Shown: positions 8,913-19,031, counted from the first letter of the stretch. The stretch is 64,000 nucleotides of DNA from Microbulbifer sp. MKSA007 (GCA_032615215.1 CP128433.1:5041001-5105000); one strand, 5' to 3'. The notes: a model not told the origin generated them from the letters alone. Numbers and translations: made by a program.

Positions 8913-8939
8913 TCGGTTCTACCAAACAGGAGCGGTGGC

Positions 8940-9623
8940 TTGCTGGATACCACCTATAACGTCGAAACACCCGAGGGGATTGATTTGCGCGCGCGGGCCG
9001 CTGGGCCCGTGCCACGTATCCTTGCGTATGCAGTGGATGTGTTTTATCGATCATTGATATTGGCTGCGATCGGCTTTGCGTTGCTATTTGCCGGCTTTGC
9101 CGGTGCGGGTATCTGGCTCGTCTGCGCCTTTCTTCTCGAGTGGTTTTACCCGGTGTTTTTTGAAGTTTTGCGGAACGGCCAGACACCGGGCAAAAAGGCC
9201 TTTGGCCTAATGGTGGCCAACGACAACCTTACGCCGGTATCCTGGGGAGCATCCATCGTTCGCAACCTGCTACGCTTTGCGGATTTTATGCCATTTGCCT
9301 ACGCCACTGGCGTAATAAGCATGACACTGGGGCGTCACTTCCAGCGCCTTGGCGACCTGGCAGCAGCCACCCTGGTGGTCTATCGCGAAGAGGAAAAGGC
9401 ACCTGTTGCCCTGCCGGATACCACCCCGCTCCCACCACCACAAAACCTTCGCCAGCAAGACCAACAGGCACTGGTTAGCCTTTTGGAGCGCCACCAGGAT
9501 TTAAGCGAAGCGCGTCAGCAAGAGCTCGCCAATCTGCTCGAACCGATTACTCGGAAAAGGGACAGCGATGCCTTGAGCTACCTGCGCTCCGTGGGCAGTT
9601 GGCTACTCGGTGGCAGGGGATAG
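8940..9623 (+). CDS. RDD family membrane protein
   Basis: The product has 227 residues. The RDD domain is visible from the N-terminus: ARAAGPVPRILAYAVDVFYR (the R..A...D core) then two hydrophobic segments and the second-half motif NGQTPGKKAFGLMV. After about residue 150 there is a cytoplasmic extension rich in Gln and Glu. The start is TTG at 8940 with AGGAG about eight bases upstream; no ATG is better placed. It heads the SpoIIM/DUF4129/DUF4350/MoxR/DUF58 group, where an RDD gene is often found. The biochemical role of RDD proteins is unproven in most cases; transport has been proposed. Confidence 0.85.
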   Translation: MLDTTYNVETPEGIDLRARAAGPVPRILAYAVDVFYRSLILAAIGFALLFAGFAGAGIWLVCAFLLEWFYPVFFEVLRNGQTPGKKAFGLMVANDNLTPVSWGASIVRNLLRFADFMPFAYATGVISMTLGRHFQRLGDLAAATLVVYREEEKAPVALPDTTPLPPPQNLRQQDQQALVSLLERHQDLSEARQQELANLLEPITRKRDSDALSYLRSVGSWLLGGRG

Positions 9624-9635
9624 GCAGAGGTACCT

Positions 9636-10610
9636 ATGAAGCAGAGAGACTTTGAGAATCGCTACCGCGACAGCTGGGAGCAATTAGAAGCCTGGCTGAA
9701 AGCGGATCGGAACAAGTCCGAAGTTGCGGCCCTGGACCTACCCGTCGCCTACCGCAACCTTTGCCAGCAGCTGGCAATGGCAAAGGAGCGGCAATATACC
9801 AACCGCCTGATAGACCACCTCAACCAGCTGGTTATGGCGGCACATCACCGTGTCTACCGCCAGGAAACCTTGCGCCGCAAGGGATGGTTGCACTATTTGT
9901 TGGCAGGTTTTCCCCAAGCCGTGCGCGCTAATAGCCGCGCAGTACTGCTGGCATCCGCTTTGTTTTTAATACCTGGCCTGATCCTGGGAGTCGGCACTTA
10001 CAACAACGATGCCCTGGTGTACGCAGTAATGTCACCGGAACAGGTTATGGGTTTTGAATCCATGTATGATCCGGGCAACCGGGTACTGGGCCGCGAGCGC
10101 GGCTCTGATACCGACCTGTTCATGTTCGGTTTTTATATCAAAAACAATATTGGCATCGCCTTTCGCACCTTTGCCGGCGGTGTACTGTTTGGCCTGGGCT
10201 CAATTTTCTTCCTGGTGTTTAACGGCATCTATATTGGCGCAGCGTTTGGGCATATCACCCGGGTGGGCTTTGTCTCCACCTTCTACCCATTTGTGATTGG
10301 CCACGGCGCCTTTGAGTTGACCGCCATAGTACTGGCGGGAGCAGCGGGCCTGATATTGGGACGCTCTCTAGTGGATCCGGGCCAACACCGACGCACGGTC
10401 GCACTGCGCCTGGCCGCTGTCGAAGCAATGAAGATTATGTACGGCACTTTCCTGATGCTGGTGATTGCCGCTTTCCTTGAAGCCTTCTGGTCCTCCAGTG
10501 CCAGCACACCGATTGCGATCAAGCTCGGGGTAGGCGCCCTGTTTTGGGTACTGGTCTTTGCGTACTTTATCCTGGCGGGACGCAGGGAGGGCGCAACTCA
10601 TGCAAATTAA
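9636..10610 (+). CDS. SpoIIM-like stage II sporulation protein M family membrane protein
   Basis: The product has 324 residues. A cytoplasmic helical N-terminus with LVMAAHHRVYRQETLRRKG leads into a membrane domain of about five segments with the SpoIIM family hallmark GHGAFELTAIVLAGAAGL. Non-sporulating bacteria carry such proteins next to RDD, DUF4129, MoxR and DUF58 genes, as here. The role in Gram-negatives is unknown; the Bacillus protein acts in peptidoglycan remodelling during engulfment. The next gene starts at 10600 within its end. Confidence 0.87.
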   Translation: MKQRDFENRYRDSWEQLEAWLKADRNKSEVAALDLPVAYRNLCQQLAMAKERQYTNRLIDHLNQLVMAAHHRVYRQETLRRKGWLHYLLAGFPQAVRANSRAVLLASALFLIPGLILGVGTYNNDALVYAVMSPEQVMGFESMYDPGNRVLGRERGSDTDLFMFGFYIKNNIGIAFRTFAGGVLFGLGSIFFLVFNGIYIGAAFGHITRVGFVSTFYPFVIGHGAFELTAIVLAGAAGLILGRSLVDPGQHRRTVALRLAAVEAMKIMYGTFLMLVIAAFLEAFWSSSASTPIAIKLGVGALFWVLVFAYFILAGRREGATHAN

Positions 10611-12180
10611 GAATCTGGCAGTGCGAGCCCGCTTGCGCTCTCCCTGGGAGTCTGTCGATCTCGGTATCGCCCTGGCACGAAAATACTGGTGGCAACTTTT
10701 TATAGTCTACCTGTTGCCTGCAGCACCGCTATTTGCTTTGTGTTATTGGCTGTTTCCAGAGTCACCAACGCTCTCCATCTTATTTATTTGGTGGCTGAAA
10801 CCCGTATTTGATCGGCTGCCCCTGTTTATGATCAGCCGCGCATTATTTGGCTCACCGGTATCCATTGGTGAGGCATTGAAGCATTTCTTTAGCCAGAATC
10901 GTCGCGACTGGTTTATGTGGCTTACCCTCCGTCGGCTGAGCCCCACACGCTCTTTCGATATGCCAGTCACCGTGCTGGAGCAATCCACAGGTAAGGCCCG
11001 TACCTCGCGCCTTGGGGTACTGCACCGCAAACACTCTGGGGCCGCCACCTGGCTAACACTAACGCTTTACCATATTGAGATATTTCTACTTGCCGCATTA
11101 AGTGTGATGGCATTTCTGTTTATCCCTGAACAGTATTCCGATGGGATCGATTGGATCCCTCTGCTCCAAGGGGATACTCAATGGCTGGAATGGATATATA
11201 ACGGACTCTACCTGTTTGTTATGGCAGCAGTAGCCCCCTTCTATATCGTTAGCGGATTTTGCCTTTATATTGGCCGTCGTATTGAGTTGGAAGGCTGGGA
11301 TATAGAAATCCAGTTTCGGGACCTGCTGGAACGCCAGCAGCGTGAACAGGAGTCCCACCGCAGAAGAAAACCAAGCACTGCTGCGCTAATCCTGATCTGC
11401 GGGCTCACCTTTGGCTCATTAATTCCAGCGCCCCCCGCCAGCGCCGCATCTTTGGAAACCCCGCAGCAGGCCCAAGAGCATATTGACGAAATCCTCGCTG
11501 GCGATGAATTTCATCAAATGAAAGAGATCAGTGGTTGGCGCAAAAAAGACAAATCTGAAACAGAAGCCGTCAAAGAAAAGTTCCCCGAGTGGTTAATTAA
11601 CTTTATCGAATGGCTTTTTGAGAACTCTAAAGATACGCCTGAAGTTGACGATGAAGTTAAATGGGGCCCAACAATTGCGAAAATCCTGGAGCTGCTGCTT
11701 TGGATTGGCTTGGTATTCGGCCTGGGCTATCTGCTTTGGAGACATCACGATAAAATTCTTCAGAGCTTGAAATGGCAGCCTAAGCCAAAGCAGCCCGTCC
11801 CCGAAACCCTATTCGGCCTGGATGTACGCCAATCGAGTCTGCCCGATGACGTTTGCGCGGAGGTCATGCGCCTGTGGACAGAGGGAGACAAGCGAGCCAG
11901 TTTGGGACTATTGTACCGCGCCACCCTCTCTCACCTGATTGAAGACTTCGAGTTTTATTTTGGCGATCACCTTACCGAAAGTGAATGCGCACAGCTGGTA
12001 CAAGTAAGGCAACAGGAGCCGAATGAAGTACAGCGCCCAGTAAGTCCCGCCCTGAGTCAATTTGTACAAGAGCTTACTGCAAACTGGCAGCAGCTTGCCT
12101 ATGCCCACCGGCCGCCAAAAGAGGCTCAGGTAAGCTCACTTTGTAGCCAATGGCAGGAGGAATTTGGCAATGACCGCTAA
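10600..12180 (+). CDS. DUF4129 domain membrane protein
   Basis: The product has 526 residues from the ATG at 10600, which has GGGAGG about eight bases upstream; the open frame extends back to 10558 without a ribosome site. Segments: several N-terminal membrane helices (about 30-60, 165-190 and 205-235), a stretch resembling an internal export signal (ALILICGLTFGSLIPAPPAS), a charged periplasmic part, one more helix (LLLWIGLVFGLGYLLW), and a C-terminal cytoplasmic DUF4129 domain with RLWTEGDKRASLGLLYR. It overlaps SpoIIM upstream and DUF4350 downstream. This arrangement matches the widespread DUF4129/MoxR gene group. Confidence 0.82.
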   Translation: MQIKNLAVRARLRSPWESVDLGIALARKYWWQLFIVYLLPAAPLFALCYWLFPESPTLSILFIWWLKPVFDRLPLFMISRALFGSPVSIGEALKHFFSQNRRDWFMWLTLRRLSPTRSFDMPVTVLEQSTGKARTSRLGVLHRKHSGAATWLTLTLYHIEIFLLAALSVMAFLFIPEQYSDGIDWIPLLQGDTQWLEWIYNGLYLFVMAAVAPFYIVSGFCLYIGRRIELEGWDIEIQFRDLLERQQREQESHRRRKPSTAALILICGLTFGSLIPAPPASAASLETPQQAQEHIDEILAGDEFHQMKEISGWRKKDKSETEAVKEKFPEWLINFIEWLFENSKDTPEVDDEVKWGPTIAKILELLLWIGLVFGLGYLLWRHHDKILQSLKWQPKPKQPVPETLFGLDVRQSSLPDDVCAEVMRLWTEGDKRASLGLLYRATLSHLIEDFEFYFGDHLTESECAQLVQVRQQEPNEVQRPVSPALSQFVQELTANWQQLAYAHRPPKEAQVSSLCSQWQEEFGNDR

Positions 12181-13480
12181 GAGAATTCTGTTGGCAGCCC
12201 TGGTCATAAGTGGCGTGGCACTTGTATGGCTATTCCTCACTTTCTACGAGCGCTACTCCAAGGAGATCGACAGCGGCTGGAGCATGGAAGCCAGACGAAA
12301 TCCCTACCTGGCAGCAGAAAGATACCTCACCGATATCCAACTGGCGCCGCATCAGGCAGATAATATATCTGTACTCCAAGGCCTTTCCTCCGATGCCACC
12401 CTGTTTATCAACAGCTCCAGCCAGGTCTATAACCCCACCAAGGCCCAAGAACTTCTAGAGTGGGTCGAGCGCGGTGGCCACGCCATCGTTGTAGCCTATA
12501 CCGGCAACTTCGACAGCGACTCCGGGCGCAGTGAAAACCGCGATTGGCTACTTGAGTCCATGGACGTCTCTATCCAAGAGGGACACAGTAAGTTCGAACT
12601 GCAAGAAACCCTGGAGCAACTGCTCGGGGAGGATGCCGTACTCGAGCCTGAGCAGAGCCCCGCTGATGCCATGCGGGAGCACAATCGCAAACTGGACGAA
12701 GGCGAAACGGAAGATGAGCCGAAGGAACAAGAGGAACCTCGCAACCCCGATGTGTCAGAAGAGGATCTGGTAACCCTGCCTGTTGAGGGCGGCAGCGAAA
12801 TACAGCTATACCTCGATGCCAGCCACCTGCTCTACCACCCTTCGTTTAATGACGAGACTATCACCGATGGACCTGTCTTCTGGGCAAAAGTACGACGCGG
12901 CGATGTCGGCGTACCGTTTATGCAGTTCGAGCGCGGCAATGGTGTGATTACCCTGATGACTGACAGCACCCTGTGGCAGTCCCAGCGTATTGGCCACTTC
13001 GATCACGCCTATTTCTTACAATTGCTGGCCGGCGAAGGAGAGTTTGTCTTTCTCACCCGCCCCCGCTTTGAAACCCTTTCTAAGGTTGCTCGTCAATACG
13101 CTGCAGAGTTTTTTCTCGCCGGCGCACTGGCCTTACTCGCTTGGCTATTACTACACGGGCGCCGCTTCGGCCCCTTGCAGCCGGAGCCAGAAGTGTCCCG
13201 CCGTTCTCTACTAGAACATATATCCGCCTGCGGCCATTACTACTGGCAGGACGACCAGGGGGAAACCCTGCTGCGCGGCCATCGGGAAGAACTTCTACGT
13301 CGTCTTGGCGCCACCCATATCAACGCCACTAAAAAACGCAAACTGTGCGACAAGCTCTGTGCCTCCACCGGTATGGATGAACGGCTAATAGTTGAAACCT
13401 TGTGGGGCAAGCCCCCAACAACCGAAGAAACATTTACTGAACACATGCGTAATCTGCAGCGAATTGAGGCAGTCCTATGA
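12170..13480 (+). CDS. DUF4350 domain protein
   Basis: The product has 436 residues from ATG 12170; AGGAGG at about 12155-12160 is well spaced for this ATG and too close for the TTG at 12164. One membrane helix near the N-terminus (LLAALVISGVALVWLFLTFY) is followed by an extracytoplasmic DUF4350 domain (RNPYLAAERYLTDI; LFINSSSQVY; WVERGGHAIV), a very acidic insertion at about 165-200, and a second helix near 310-330 (FFLAGALALLAWLLL). The C-terminus SRRSLLEHISACGHYYW is conserved in this family. The protein links DUF4129 and MoxR in this operon. Function unknown. Confidence 0.82.
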   Translation: MTAKRILLAALVISGVALVWLFLTFYERYSKEIDSGWSMEARRNPYLAAERYLTDIQLAPHQADNISVLQGLSSDATLFINSSSQVYNPTKAQELLEWVERGGHAIVVAYTGNFDSDSGRSENRDWLLESMDVSIQEGHSKFELQETLEQLLGEDAVLEPEQSPADAMREHNRKLDEGETEDEPKEQEEPRNPDVSEEDLVTLPVEGGSEIQLYLDASHLLYHPSFNDETITDGPVFWAKVRRGDVGVPFMQFERGNGVITLMTDSTLWQSQRIGHFDHAYFLQLLAGEGEFVFLTRPRFETLSKVARQYAAEFFLAGALALLAWLLLHGRRFGPLQPEPEVSRRSLLEHISACGHYYWQDDQGETLLRGHREELLRRLGATHINATKKRKLCDKLCASTGMDERLIVETLWGKPPTTEETFTEHMRNLQRIEAVL

Positions 13481-14481
13481 ACGAGACCACCCTTCAACCA
13501 GAACAACAAACCACGGGCCCGTCACCTGACTGGCAGGCTGCGTCCGCCAAACTTCAGATACTGCGCAACAATATCAACCGGTTGCTGATTGGCCAGGAGC
13601 AGGTGGTTGACCAGGTACTCGTAGCTCTGCTGGCTTCTGGCCACGTACTGCTCGAAGGTGTACCCGGACTCGGCAAAACCCTTCTGGTGCGCACCCTGGC
13701 CAACTGCTTTGGCGGCAATTTCCGCCGCATCCAGTTTACCCCGGATTTGATGCCCGCCGACGTTACCGGCCACGCCATGTACAACATGGGAGAGAGCCGC
13801 TTTGAGGTGCGTCGCGGGCCGGTATTTACCAACCTGCTGCTGGCGGATGAAATCAACCGCGCCCCCGCCAAAACCCAGGCCGCCCTGCTGGAGGTGATGC
13901 AGGAGAAGCAGGTCACTATCGACGGCCAGGCACTGAAAGTACCCAGTCCATTTATGGTACTCGCCACTCAAAACCCCATCGAGCAGGAAGGTACCTACCC
14001 GCTGCCAGAGGCGGAACTGGACCGATTCCTGCTGAAAGTCCTCATCGATTACCCCAGCCTCGAAGCGGAACTGAAATTGGCCGCCGCCGCCAGCAGTGGC
14101 CGAATTGAGCGCAGCCTGCAGGAAAAGCTGGCCGGGGAAATTACTGTCGAGGGATTGCAACAACTTCAGGCCCTGGTGCCCCAGGTGGGATTGGACGAAC
14201 AGGTATTGAATTACGCCGTGCGGCTGGTGCGCGCCACCCGCCAATCACCGCAGCTGCGCAGCCCCGCCGGCCCGCGCGCCAGTATCGGCCTGCTGCAGGC
14301 AGCCCGCGCCAATGCGCTGTTACAGGGACGGGAATTTGTACTGCCGGATGATATCAAGGCCATGGCCATCCCGGTAATGCGCCACCGTATCGGCCTATCT
14401 CCAGATATGGAAATTGACGGTGAAACTGCTGACACGGCGCTGGCAATGATTATCGACAGTGTTGAGGCGCCGCGACTGTGA
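13477..14481 (+). CDS. MoxR-family AAA+ ATPase
   Basis: The product has 334 residues. Walker A is GVPGLGKT, Walker B is LLADEINRAPAK, and sensor motifs ATQNPIEQEGTYPLPEAE and the C-terminal lid are typical of MoxR ATPases. These act as chaperone-like ATPases that mature a partner protein, often with von Willebrand A or DUF58 proteins. The ATG overlaps the DUF4350 stop by four bases (ATGA), and the DUF58 gene starts at its own stop, so all are coupled. Confidence 0.95.
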   Translation: MNETTLQPEQQTTGPSPDWQAASAKLQILRNNINRLLIGQEQVVDQVLVALLASGHVLLEGVPGLGKTLLVRTLANCFGGNFRRIQFTPDLMPADVTGHAMYNMGESRFEVRRGPVFTNLLLADEINRAPAKTQAALLEVMQEKQVTIDGQALKVPSPFMVLATQNPIEQEGTYPLPEAELDRFLLKVLIDYPSLEAELKLAAAASSGRIERSLQEKLAGEITVEGLQQLQALVPQVGLDEQVLNYAVRLVRATRQSPQLRSPAGPRASIGLLQAARANALLQGREFVLPDDIKAMAIPVMRHRIGLSPDMEIDGETADTALAMIIDSVEAPRL

Positions 14482-15875
14482 CACAGACTGTAGCTGCAAC
14501 AGAGCAACAGGCAGCACCAGCGCAAAGCGGTCGCACCGGCCCGAGTCCGCGCCTGGTCAAACTGCTCGGCTACTGGTGCCTGGCGGCTCTGGCAATTACA
14601 GCAGCGCGAATTTGGTTTCCGCAAGCCAGCTCATTTATCGGCAACCTTTGGTGGGGAGCGAGTGCCCTGTTAATCAGCGCCACCCTGCTGGACTATCTCA
14701 CCGGTTACCGTGTAACCGGTCTGCAGGGGCTGCGGCGATTGCCCGGCAACCTGGCCCTGGGCGTACGCAATACTGCGCGGCTAAAACTTCACAATACCGG
14801 CCCACGCCCACTATTACTCCAGGTTTCCGACTCAATCCCACAGCAACTGGGATCGACAGGGCTGCCGCGCTCCGCACAACTTAACCCGGACCAGGAAATC
14901 ACCATCGAGTACGACCTGGTACCCCGTCGCCGCGGCAGCGCCTCTTTCGGACGAATCGAGGTACTGGCCAACTCTCCCTGGGGACTCTGGCAGACGAGGG
15001 TATGGTTGGGACAGGAGCAGACCGTCAAGGTCTACCCCAATTTTCTCGGTATCTCCTCACTGCAATCTCTCTCCACCGAACAGAGCCTGCGCCTGATGGG
15101 GTTGCACCAGCAGCAGCGTCGCGGTGAGGGCATGGACTTCCGCCAACTGCGGGAATACCGCCAGGGAGACAGCCAGCGACAGGTGGACTGGCGCGCGAGC
15201 TCGCGGCTGCGCAAACTGATCAGCCGTGAATACCAGGACGAACGCGACCAGGAAATTATTTATATGCTGGATTGCGGCCGCAGGATGCGTGCGAAAGACG
15301 GCGAGCTGAGCCACTTTGACCACGCACTCAATGGCTTGCTACTTTCAGCTTATGTCGCCATCAAACAGGGGGACGCGGTCGGCTTGCAGGCATTTGCTGC
15401 GGCACAGGAGAGCAGTGGTGGACAGCTGCCTCCAGTAAAAGGCGAAAGTGCAATCAACCTACTGCTGAATAATGTCTACGACCTCCACTCTGGCACTAGT
15501 AGCGCAGATTACACTAGCGCCGCACAACAGTTGATGGCCCACCACAAGCGACGTGCCCTGGTAATCCTGATTACCAACTTGCGCGATGAAGATAGTGACG
15601 AACTCCTAGCAGCAGTCAAATTGCTGTCGCGCAATCACCTGGTGATGATTGCCAGTCTGCGGGAGACTTCTGTGGACAAATTGCTGCAACAGCCGATTCA
15701 GAACTTTGATAGTGCAGTAAACAGCGCAGCAGCGAGGAACTTCCTGCGCCGCAGGGAGCAATTACTTCAGCATTTGCAGGCACACAATGTCATAGTGGTT
15801 GACTCGAGGCCGGAGCTTTTGCACCAGTCTCTGGTAGAGGCCTATTGGCGCCTAAAGCGCAGCGGCAGAATCTGA
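14478..15875 (+). CDS. DUF58 domain protein
   Basis: The product has 465 residues, starting with GTG in a GTGA overlap with moxR. Two membrane segments lie near residues 30-75, then a beta-rich region, then the DUF58 core (GMDFRQLREYRQGDSQRQVDWRAS) and a vWA-like C-terminal half starting IYMLDCGRRMRAKDGE. The MIDAS-like motif here is D-C-G-R-R rather than the standard D-x-S-x-S, so metal binding may be lost. DUF58 proteins are the usual partner of MoxR ATPases. Last gene of this operon; a hairpin follows at 15896. Confidence 0.92.
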   Translation: MTQTVAATEQQAAPAQSGRTGPSPRLVKLLGYWCLAALAITAARIWFPQASSFIGNLWWGASALLISATLLDYLTGYRVTGLQGLRRLPGNLALGVRNTARLKLHNTGPRPLLLQVSDSIPQQLGSTGLPRSAQLNPDQEITIEYDLVPRRRGSASFGRIEVLANSPWGLWQTRVWLGQEQTVKVYPNFLGISSLQSLSTEQSLRLMGLHQQQRRGEGMDFRQLREYRQGDSQRQVDWRASSRLRKLISREYQDERDQEIIYMLDCGRRMRAKDGELSHFDHALNGLLLSAYVAIKQGDAVGLQAFAAAQESSGGQLPPVKGESAINLLLNNVYDLHSGTSSADYTSAAQQLMAHHKRRALVILITNLRDEDSDELLAAVKLLSRNHLVMIASLRETSVDKLLQQPIQNFDSAVNSAAARNFLRRREQLLQHLQAHNVIVVDSRPELLHQSLVEAYWRLKRSGRI

Positions 15876-15895
15876 ATCGTCAAATTCACCGAGTG

Positions 15896-15925
15896 AGTGG
15901 GGACTCTCCGAGCCCCCACTATTTA
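15896..15925 (+). terminator. Probable terminator after the MoxR/DUF58 operon
   Basis: AGTGGGG at 15896-15902 pairs with CCCCACT at 15914-15920, with an inner CTC/GAG pair and a TCC loop. The bases after the stem are A/T-rich (ATTTAAACC) but not a pure T run, so efficiency is uncertain. Confidence 0.5.
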
Positions 15926-16207
15926 AACCTTCTCTATAACCTTCCCACTACCCGCAATAATCCAGGGCTGTCCGGGAACTCTCCCCAATCCCGGGAATCT
16001 CTTATTGAGCGCGCTACCTCCTGGAACCTTTAGCTTCCAGCAAAGTTAGATTTATTTTTAGAATGCGCGGAAGAAAAGAAATTAAATTCCAACAAAACCT
16101 GATAAAGCTCAATTTACCTCGTATTAGTTCGCAAAAGTTAACTTGGGGCAGTGGCACTTTGCTGTATCACCCGTTAACCTCTTGTTACTCATCTCCGGGT
16201 ATTTAAA
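15926..16207. other. Intergenic spacer before the copper locus
   Basis: The gap between the DUF58 stop and the next gene is 332 bases, of which this is the part beyond the hairpin. It is more A/T-rich from 16040 on and probably holds the promoter of the copper-uptake pair. I see no convincing ORF or operator. Confidence 0.5.
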
Positions 16208-16675
16208 ATGGGCCCGGGCAAAGTACAGACCTTCTTATTTATGAGCGGTAAGCGCACCACCCAATACTGTTCCCGTCTGTCCCAGTGGCAGGCGCTATTG
16301 CTATTGCTGGTATTTCTCAGCGCGCGAGGCCTGGTTCCTGCAGGTTTTATGCCGGCAGATTTTGCAGCGGGAACGCCCTATGGGCTCTGCCATGGCGATA
16401 GCCGCAGCGCTTTATTGCTCAATGCCCTCAAAGCGAATTCCCACAGCGATCATCACGGCGACCACTCTTCAAGCCACAACCACGATACGCTTACCGCTCA
16501 CTCATTTGCCGATAACCATTGTAATTTTTCCGCCGCTGCCAGTATTGCCAGCGCACCAACTACAGAACTGGAAATAGTCCTACCCGGTTTTACTCAACCG
16601 CCCTCTTATCCGGCTTTTTTCCACGTTATCTCTAACGCTTACAGCCGCCCACTAATTCGCGCCCCCCCGGTTTAA
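16208..16675 (+). CDS. DUF2946-like His-rich protein, probably copper-related
   Basis: The product has 155 residues: one hydrophobic N-terminal segment (WQALLLLLVFLSARGLVPAGFMP) and a mid-region rich in His (HSDHHGDHSSSHNHD). The PAGFMP motif and the Cys/His content (LCHGDS, NHCNF) are typical of DUF2946-type proteins that sit beside copper TonB receptors. The start is either ATG 16208 or ATG 16241; neither has a good ribosome site. The receptor gene lies 203 bases downstream. Inference: a periplasmic or membrane metal-binding protein that works with the receptor. Confidence 0.7.
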   Translation: MGPGKVQTFLFMSGKRTTQYCSRLSQWQALLLLLVFLSARGLVPAGFMPADFAAGTPYGLCHGDSRSALLLNALKANSHSDHHGDHSSSHNHDTLTAHSFADNHCNFSAAASIASAPTTELEIVLPGFTQPPSYPAFFHVISNAYSRPLIRAPPV

Positions 16676-16878
16676 TTCCTTTTTTATTCCAACATCATCA
16701 CTCTGCAGTTCGCTGTGGACCGCAAGTCTCATTGCTGTCTTAACATTTTCAGCGCTTTGGGTCTTGCCAAAATACGACCACTTTTTCAGGTGGGGATATG
16801 TCGCGTGCGCCAAATATTACTCAGGCCTGCGCGCTCACTGCTGCGTGTTCGAAACGCCAGCGAAAAGGATTGAAAACC

Positions 16879-19031
16879 ATGCATCAGAGCATCAACGCAA
16901 AAATTTTTCTGAAAAAACCTCTCAGCCTGGCACTCGCTGCCTGCTGTACCTTTTCAGCACATCTCGCAGCGGAAGAATCCGAAGAGTCAGAACCATTAAA
17001 AGATAGTGAAATGGAACAAATGGTGGTTACTGGGGTAAAGACTGAACTCCCCCTCAACCTGGTAACCGACCCGAAAAAACCCCGTCAGCCATTACCTGCC
17101 AATGACGGCGCCGACTACCTGAAAACAATTCCGGGATTTTCCGTAGTGCGTAAAGGCGGCACCAGTGGCGATCCGATGCTTCGCGGAATGGGGGCTCTCG
17201 CCTGGGAATGGTTGTGGATGGAGAAACAATGGCGGGTGGTTGTCCCAGCCGAATGGACCCACCTACAGCCTATATTTTTCCCGAGGCAATGGACGAAATT
17301 GAAGTTATTAAAGGGCCACAGAGCGTCCTCTATGGCCCGGGAAATTCCGCCGGCGTAGTTGTATTTAACCAGCAGCAGGAGCGCCCCACTGAAAGCGACT
17401 GGAATATGCATGCGAGCCTGCTCGGCGCCAGTGCCGAGCGTCGCGATGGTCTATTCGATATCTCCTATAGTTCGCCGCAGTTTTCTATCCGCAGCTCCTC
17501 GACCTCGGCATCTGCGGACGACTACGAAGACGGGGATGGCAATGAGGTAAATTCCAGTTATGAGCGCTGGAGCAGCCAGGTCAATTTGGCCTGGACACCC
17601 AGCGACGATACACGGGTCGAGTTTGATACTGCATTTAGCGATGGTGAAGCTGCCTATGCAGATCGGGGAGTCGACGGTTCCAAGTTTGCCCGTGAGAGCC
17701 ACAAAGCGAAATATGTCCGCAGCCGTATCAGTAGCTGGCTCGACTCAATTGAGCTCCAGGCCTACTACAACTATATCGACCACATCATGGATAACTACAG
17801 CCTGCGCGAGTTATCCAGCACCGCTACCCCCATGGTCATGAATCTCGATAGTGAGACCACAGGTTTCAAGATGGCTCTGGTGTTTACGCCTATGGACGAT
17901 GTGGAATTGACCAGTGGAATTGATGCCCGGGAAAATCGCCACACCGGCCGCTCGACCATGAACCAGTCCAACATGGACTACCGGAATATGAAGCGAGAGG
18001 CCGATGCCGAATTTAGCCAGCTGGGGTTATTTTCTGAGATCAGCTGGCAAGTCGCAGCCAATCAACGCTGGATCGCCGGTGCACGAGTGGATGATTGGGA
18101 AGTAAAAGACCTTCGCGATGAAGTTGCTCTATCCATGATGTCCTCAGTGGATAACCCCACTGGGGGAGAAACTCGCTCAGAGCTATTGAGCAGCGGCTTC
18201 CTGCGCTATGAATATGGTCTCGAGAGTGGTCCCAATAGTTCTGCCACACTCTTTGCCGGGCTCGGCTACACTGAGCGCTTCCCCGATTATTGGGAAATTT
18301 TCTCCTACGAGACAGCTGACTCCTACAGCGCACTGGATATCGAATCAGAAAAGACCACCCAGCTGGATATCGGCTATATCTATCGCGGTGAAAAACACTC
18401 TGCCAGTGTCTCCGGATTCGTCAATCAGATTGATGACTACCTGATGATTGAGAAGGATTACGAAAAAGCGGCAGTAATGAGTAGCATGGACTCTATGGGT
18501 AGTATGAATATGGATGGTATGGACTCCTCCGATACTCGCACTACCTCCATTGTCAGAAACATCCAGGCGCGCTCCTGGGGTTTGGAGTTTGACTCCTCAT
18601 ATCAGCTCAACGAGCAGTGGCGCACTGAATTCACCGTAACATCTGTTCGCGGTGCCAACGAAACCGATGGCACTACCTTGGCACAACTGCCGCCTCTGGA
18701 GGGCCGCCTGGGACTCTACTATGAACAGGCCCAGTGGTCAGCAGGTGTTTTATGGCGCGCTATCGCAAGCCAGGACCGGGTGGATATCGGCAAAGGCAAT
18801 ATTGTTGGTCAGGATATTGGTGCAACCGACTCTGCCAACGTCGTTTCCATCAATGCCGGCTGGAAACCCAGTAAAAGTGTACTGGTGACTACCGGTATCG
18901 ATAATCTATTCGATGAGACTTACGCTGAACATATCAGTCGCTCTGGAGCCAATATTATTGGTTTCGATCAGTTGACTCGGGTTAACGAACCGGGACGCAC
19001 TTTCTGGCTGAAAGCCATTTATCGAATTTAA
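16879..19031 (+). pseudogene. TonB-dependent copper receptor (OprC/NosA-like), split by a frameshift in a G5 run
   Basis: The ATG at 16879 (AAGGA about ten bases upstream) starts a signal peptide (LSLALAACCTFSAHLAA), then a TonB box region (EQMVVTGVK) and the first part of the plug up to PMLRGMG. The frame breaks at the G run 17190-17194. The other frame continues MVVDGETMAGGCPSRMDPP, the plug end (IKGPQSVLYGPG) and the whole beta-barrel to 19031, ending WLKAIYRI. Adding one G restores a 717-residue protein reading RGMGGSRLGMVVDGE across the join. A Met-rich loop (SSMDSMGSMNMDGMDSSD) fits copper. It probably takes up copper through TonB. The DUF2946-like gene is just upstream. Confidence 0.85.
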
